NCBI RefSeq assembly: GCF_000759345.1
Contig: NZ_JPZL01000002.1
Span: 558,001-622,000 of the forward strand
Reading direction: 5' to 3'
DNA length: 64,000 bases
Source of the DNA: Litchfieldella xinjiangensis
GTDB lineage: Bacteria; Pseudomonadota; Gammaproteobacteria; Pseudomonadales; Halomonadaceae
Of this stretch, positions 63,157 through 64,000 are shown in pieces. Made by a program: the position numbers and the translations under genes. Numbering within the stretch: the stretch's first letter is position 1; every line of letters starts with the position of its first letter. The notes below the pieces were generated by a model. It was not told the DNA's origin. It did no database searches and saw only the letters and a program-made list of their open reading frames with translations.

Positions 63157-64000
63157 ATGACATTTACCGCTTTTGGCCGACGGGGCGGTGTGGTGATTCC
63201 ACCGGTCATCGCCGCGCTGGCCATCATTTCATGCATTATCCTGGCAATTCAGGGGGCCCATCTTGCGTTCCTGTTTGCCAGCCTGTTCACCATGCTGGTG
63301 CTTGGTGTACCGATTGCCATGAGCCTGGCCGGCTCCTGCCTGCTCTACGTCTACCTCACGGGGCGCATCCCCGATGTCATCGTGGCGCATCGCATGATCA
63401 ACGGCGTGGACAGCTTCCCGCTGTTGGCGATCCCGTTCTTCATCCTGGCCGGTAACTTGATGAACAACGGGGGGATTACCACACGGATCTTTGACTTCGC
63501 CAAGGCCCTGATGGGCTGGATGCGCGGCGGGCTGGGTCACGTCAACGTCGGCGCAAGTATCGTCTTTTCCGGTATGTCGGGAGCGGCGGTGGCGGATGCC
63601 GGCGGGCTGGGCACGATCGAGATCAAGGCCATGCGCGACGCCGGCTACGATCAGGAATTCGCGGTGGGCATCACGGCCGCCTCGTCGACCATCGGCCCCA
63701 TCATTCCGCCCAGCTTGCCCATGGTCATCTACGGGGTAATGGCCTCGACATCGGTGGGGCAGCTGTTTGCCGCCGGGCTGGTTCCTGGCCTGCTGATGGG
63801 GGCGGTGTTGATGGTCATGATCACGCTGCTCGCTCGTCGGCGCGGCTACCCCCGCGATGCCACCTTCTCGGTGAGTGTTCTTGGGCACAGTGCCAAGCGC
63901 GCCTTCCTGTCGTTGTTGACCCCCGTGATCATCGTCGGGGGGATTATCACGGGGGCCTTCACGCCCACCGAGGCTGCAATTGCGGCGGTGATCTACGCGC
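63157..64000 (+). CDS. dctM: TRAP transporter large permease (DctM), fourth system, truncated by window end
   Basis: The ATG at 63157 follows CAGGAG. The frame stays open to the last base, giving 281 residues. An extra N-terminal hydrophobic segment (VVIPPVIAALAIISCIILAI) precedes the usual DctM start FASLFTMLVLGVPIAMSLAG. Next come FPLLAIPFFILAGNLMNNGGI, SGMSGAAVADAGGLGTIEIKAM, IGPIIPPSLPMVIYG and FTPTEAAIAAV. The remaining third lies beyond the window. Confidence 0.93.
   Translation, partial: MTFTAFGRRGGVVIPPVIAALAIISCIILAIQGAHLAFLFASLFTMLVLGVPIAMSLAGSCLLYVYLTGRIPDVIVAHRMINGVDSFPLLAIPFFILAGNLMNNGGITTRIFDFAKALMGWMRGGLGHVNVGASIVFSGMSGAAVADAGGLGTIEIKAMRDAGYDQEFAVGITAASSTIGPIIPPSLPMVIYGVMASTSVGQLFAAGLVPGLLMGAVLMVMITLLARRRGYPRDATFSVSVLGHSAKRAFLSLLTPVIIVGGIITGAFTPTEAAIAAVIYA

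Noticed and set aside
61752-63236. 494-residue minus-strand open frame opposite dctP-dctQ
   Set aside because: The plus strand encodes intact DctP and DctQ with good ribosome-binding sites. The antisense frame is rich in His, Gly and Asp, typical of a shadow.

Overview
The window looks like chromosomal DNA of a moderately halophilic gammaproteobacterium of the Halomonadaceae (Halomonas/Chromohalobacter type). The evidence is the GC-rich coding sequence, the acidic exported proteins, four TRAP transporters, and the overall gene style. This is an inference from family resemblance, not a database match. Genes are densely packed and I saw no tRNA, rRNA, CRISPR array, insertion sequence or phage gene.

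Layout. 1-1835: the end of an EAL phosphodiesterase, a small unknown protein and endonuclease IV. 1924-19403: a type I secretion pair (HlyD-like fusion protein and PrtD-like ABC exporter), divergent across an AT-rich gap from one 13.75-kb gene. That gene encodes a secreted mosaic of about 4,580 residues with many carbohydrate-binding-like modules, Calx-beta-like repeats and an internal beta-propeller. 19489-23956: a GntR-type LacI repressor and a dctPQM TRAP operon, with a gluconate-type operator upstream. 23957-26551: a DUF1722-type protein and an EAL-CBS-GGDEF gene broken by one frameshift. 26670-29261: modABC molybdate transporter. 29440-30836: a DUF192 protein and an EamA exporter. 31137-34984: a second dctPQM operon, a DUF4124 protein and a macrodomain protein. 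35475-39338: a TAXI-type TRAP system followed by an internally deleted universal stress protein remnant. 39417-44291: an M23 peptidase, then a pirin / LysR / glutathionyl-hydroquinone reductase group. 44356-51586: a sugar ABC transporter with oxidoreductase and isomerase genes under a divergent LacI repressor, with two matching 14-bp operators in the gap. 51607-54253: a YaiI/YqxD protein and a DEAD-box helicase. 54312-64000: a divergent sugar-acid catabolic locus with an FAD oxidase, L-fuconate dehydratase, an FAH-family enzyme, an SDR, PdxA2, a four-carbon acid-sugar kinase, and a fourth TRAP operon cut by the window end.

How the genes work together. Most of the window is devoted to taking up and degrading organic acids and sugars: four TRAP systems, one sugar ABC system, and a pathway able to dehydrate, oxidise and cleave an aldonic acid. 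The type I exporter and the giant protein form a probable surface-adhesion or polysaccharide-binding system. The strongest new observations are the giant protein with its 774-bp tandem repeat and no visible RTX motifs, a strong hairpin directly after the binding-protein gene in all four TRAP operons, the GntR and LacI operator assignments, and the two decayed genes (EAL-CBS-GGDEF and UspA).
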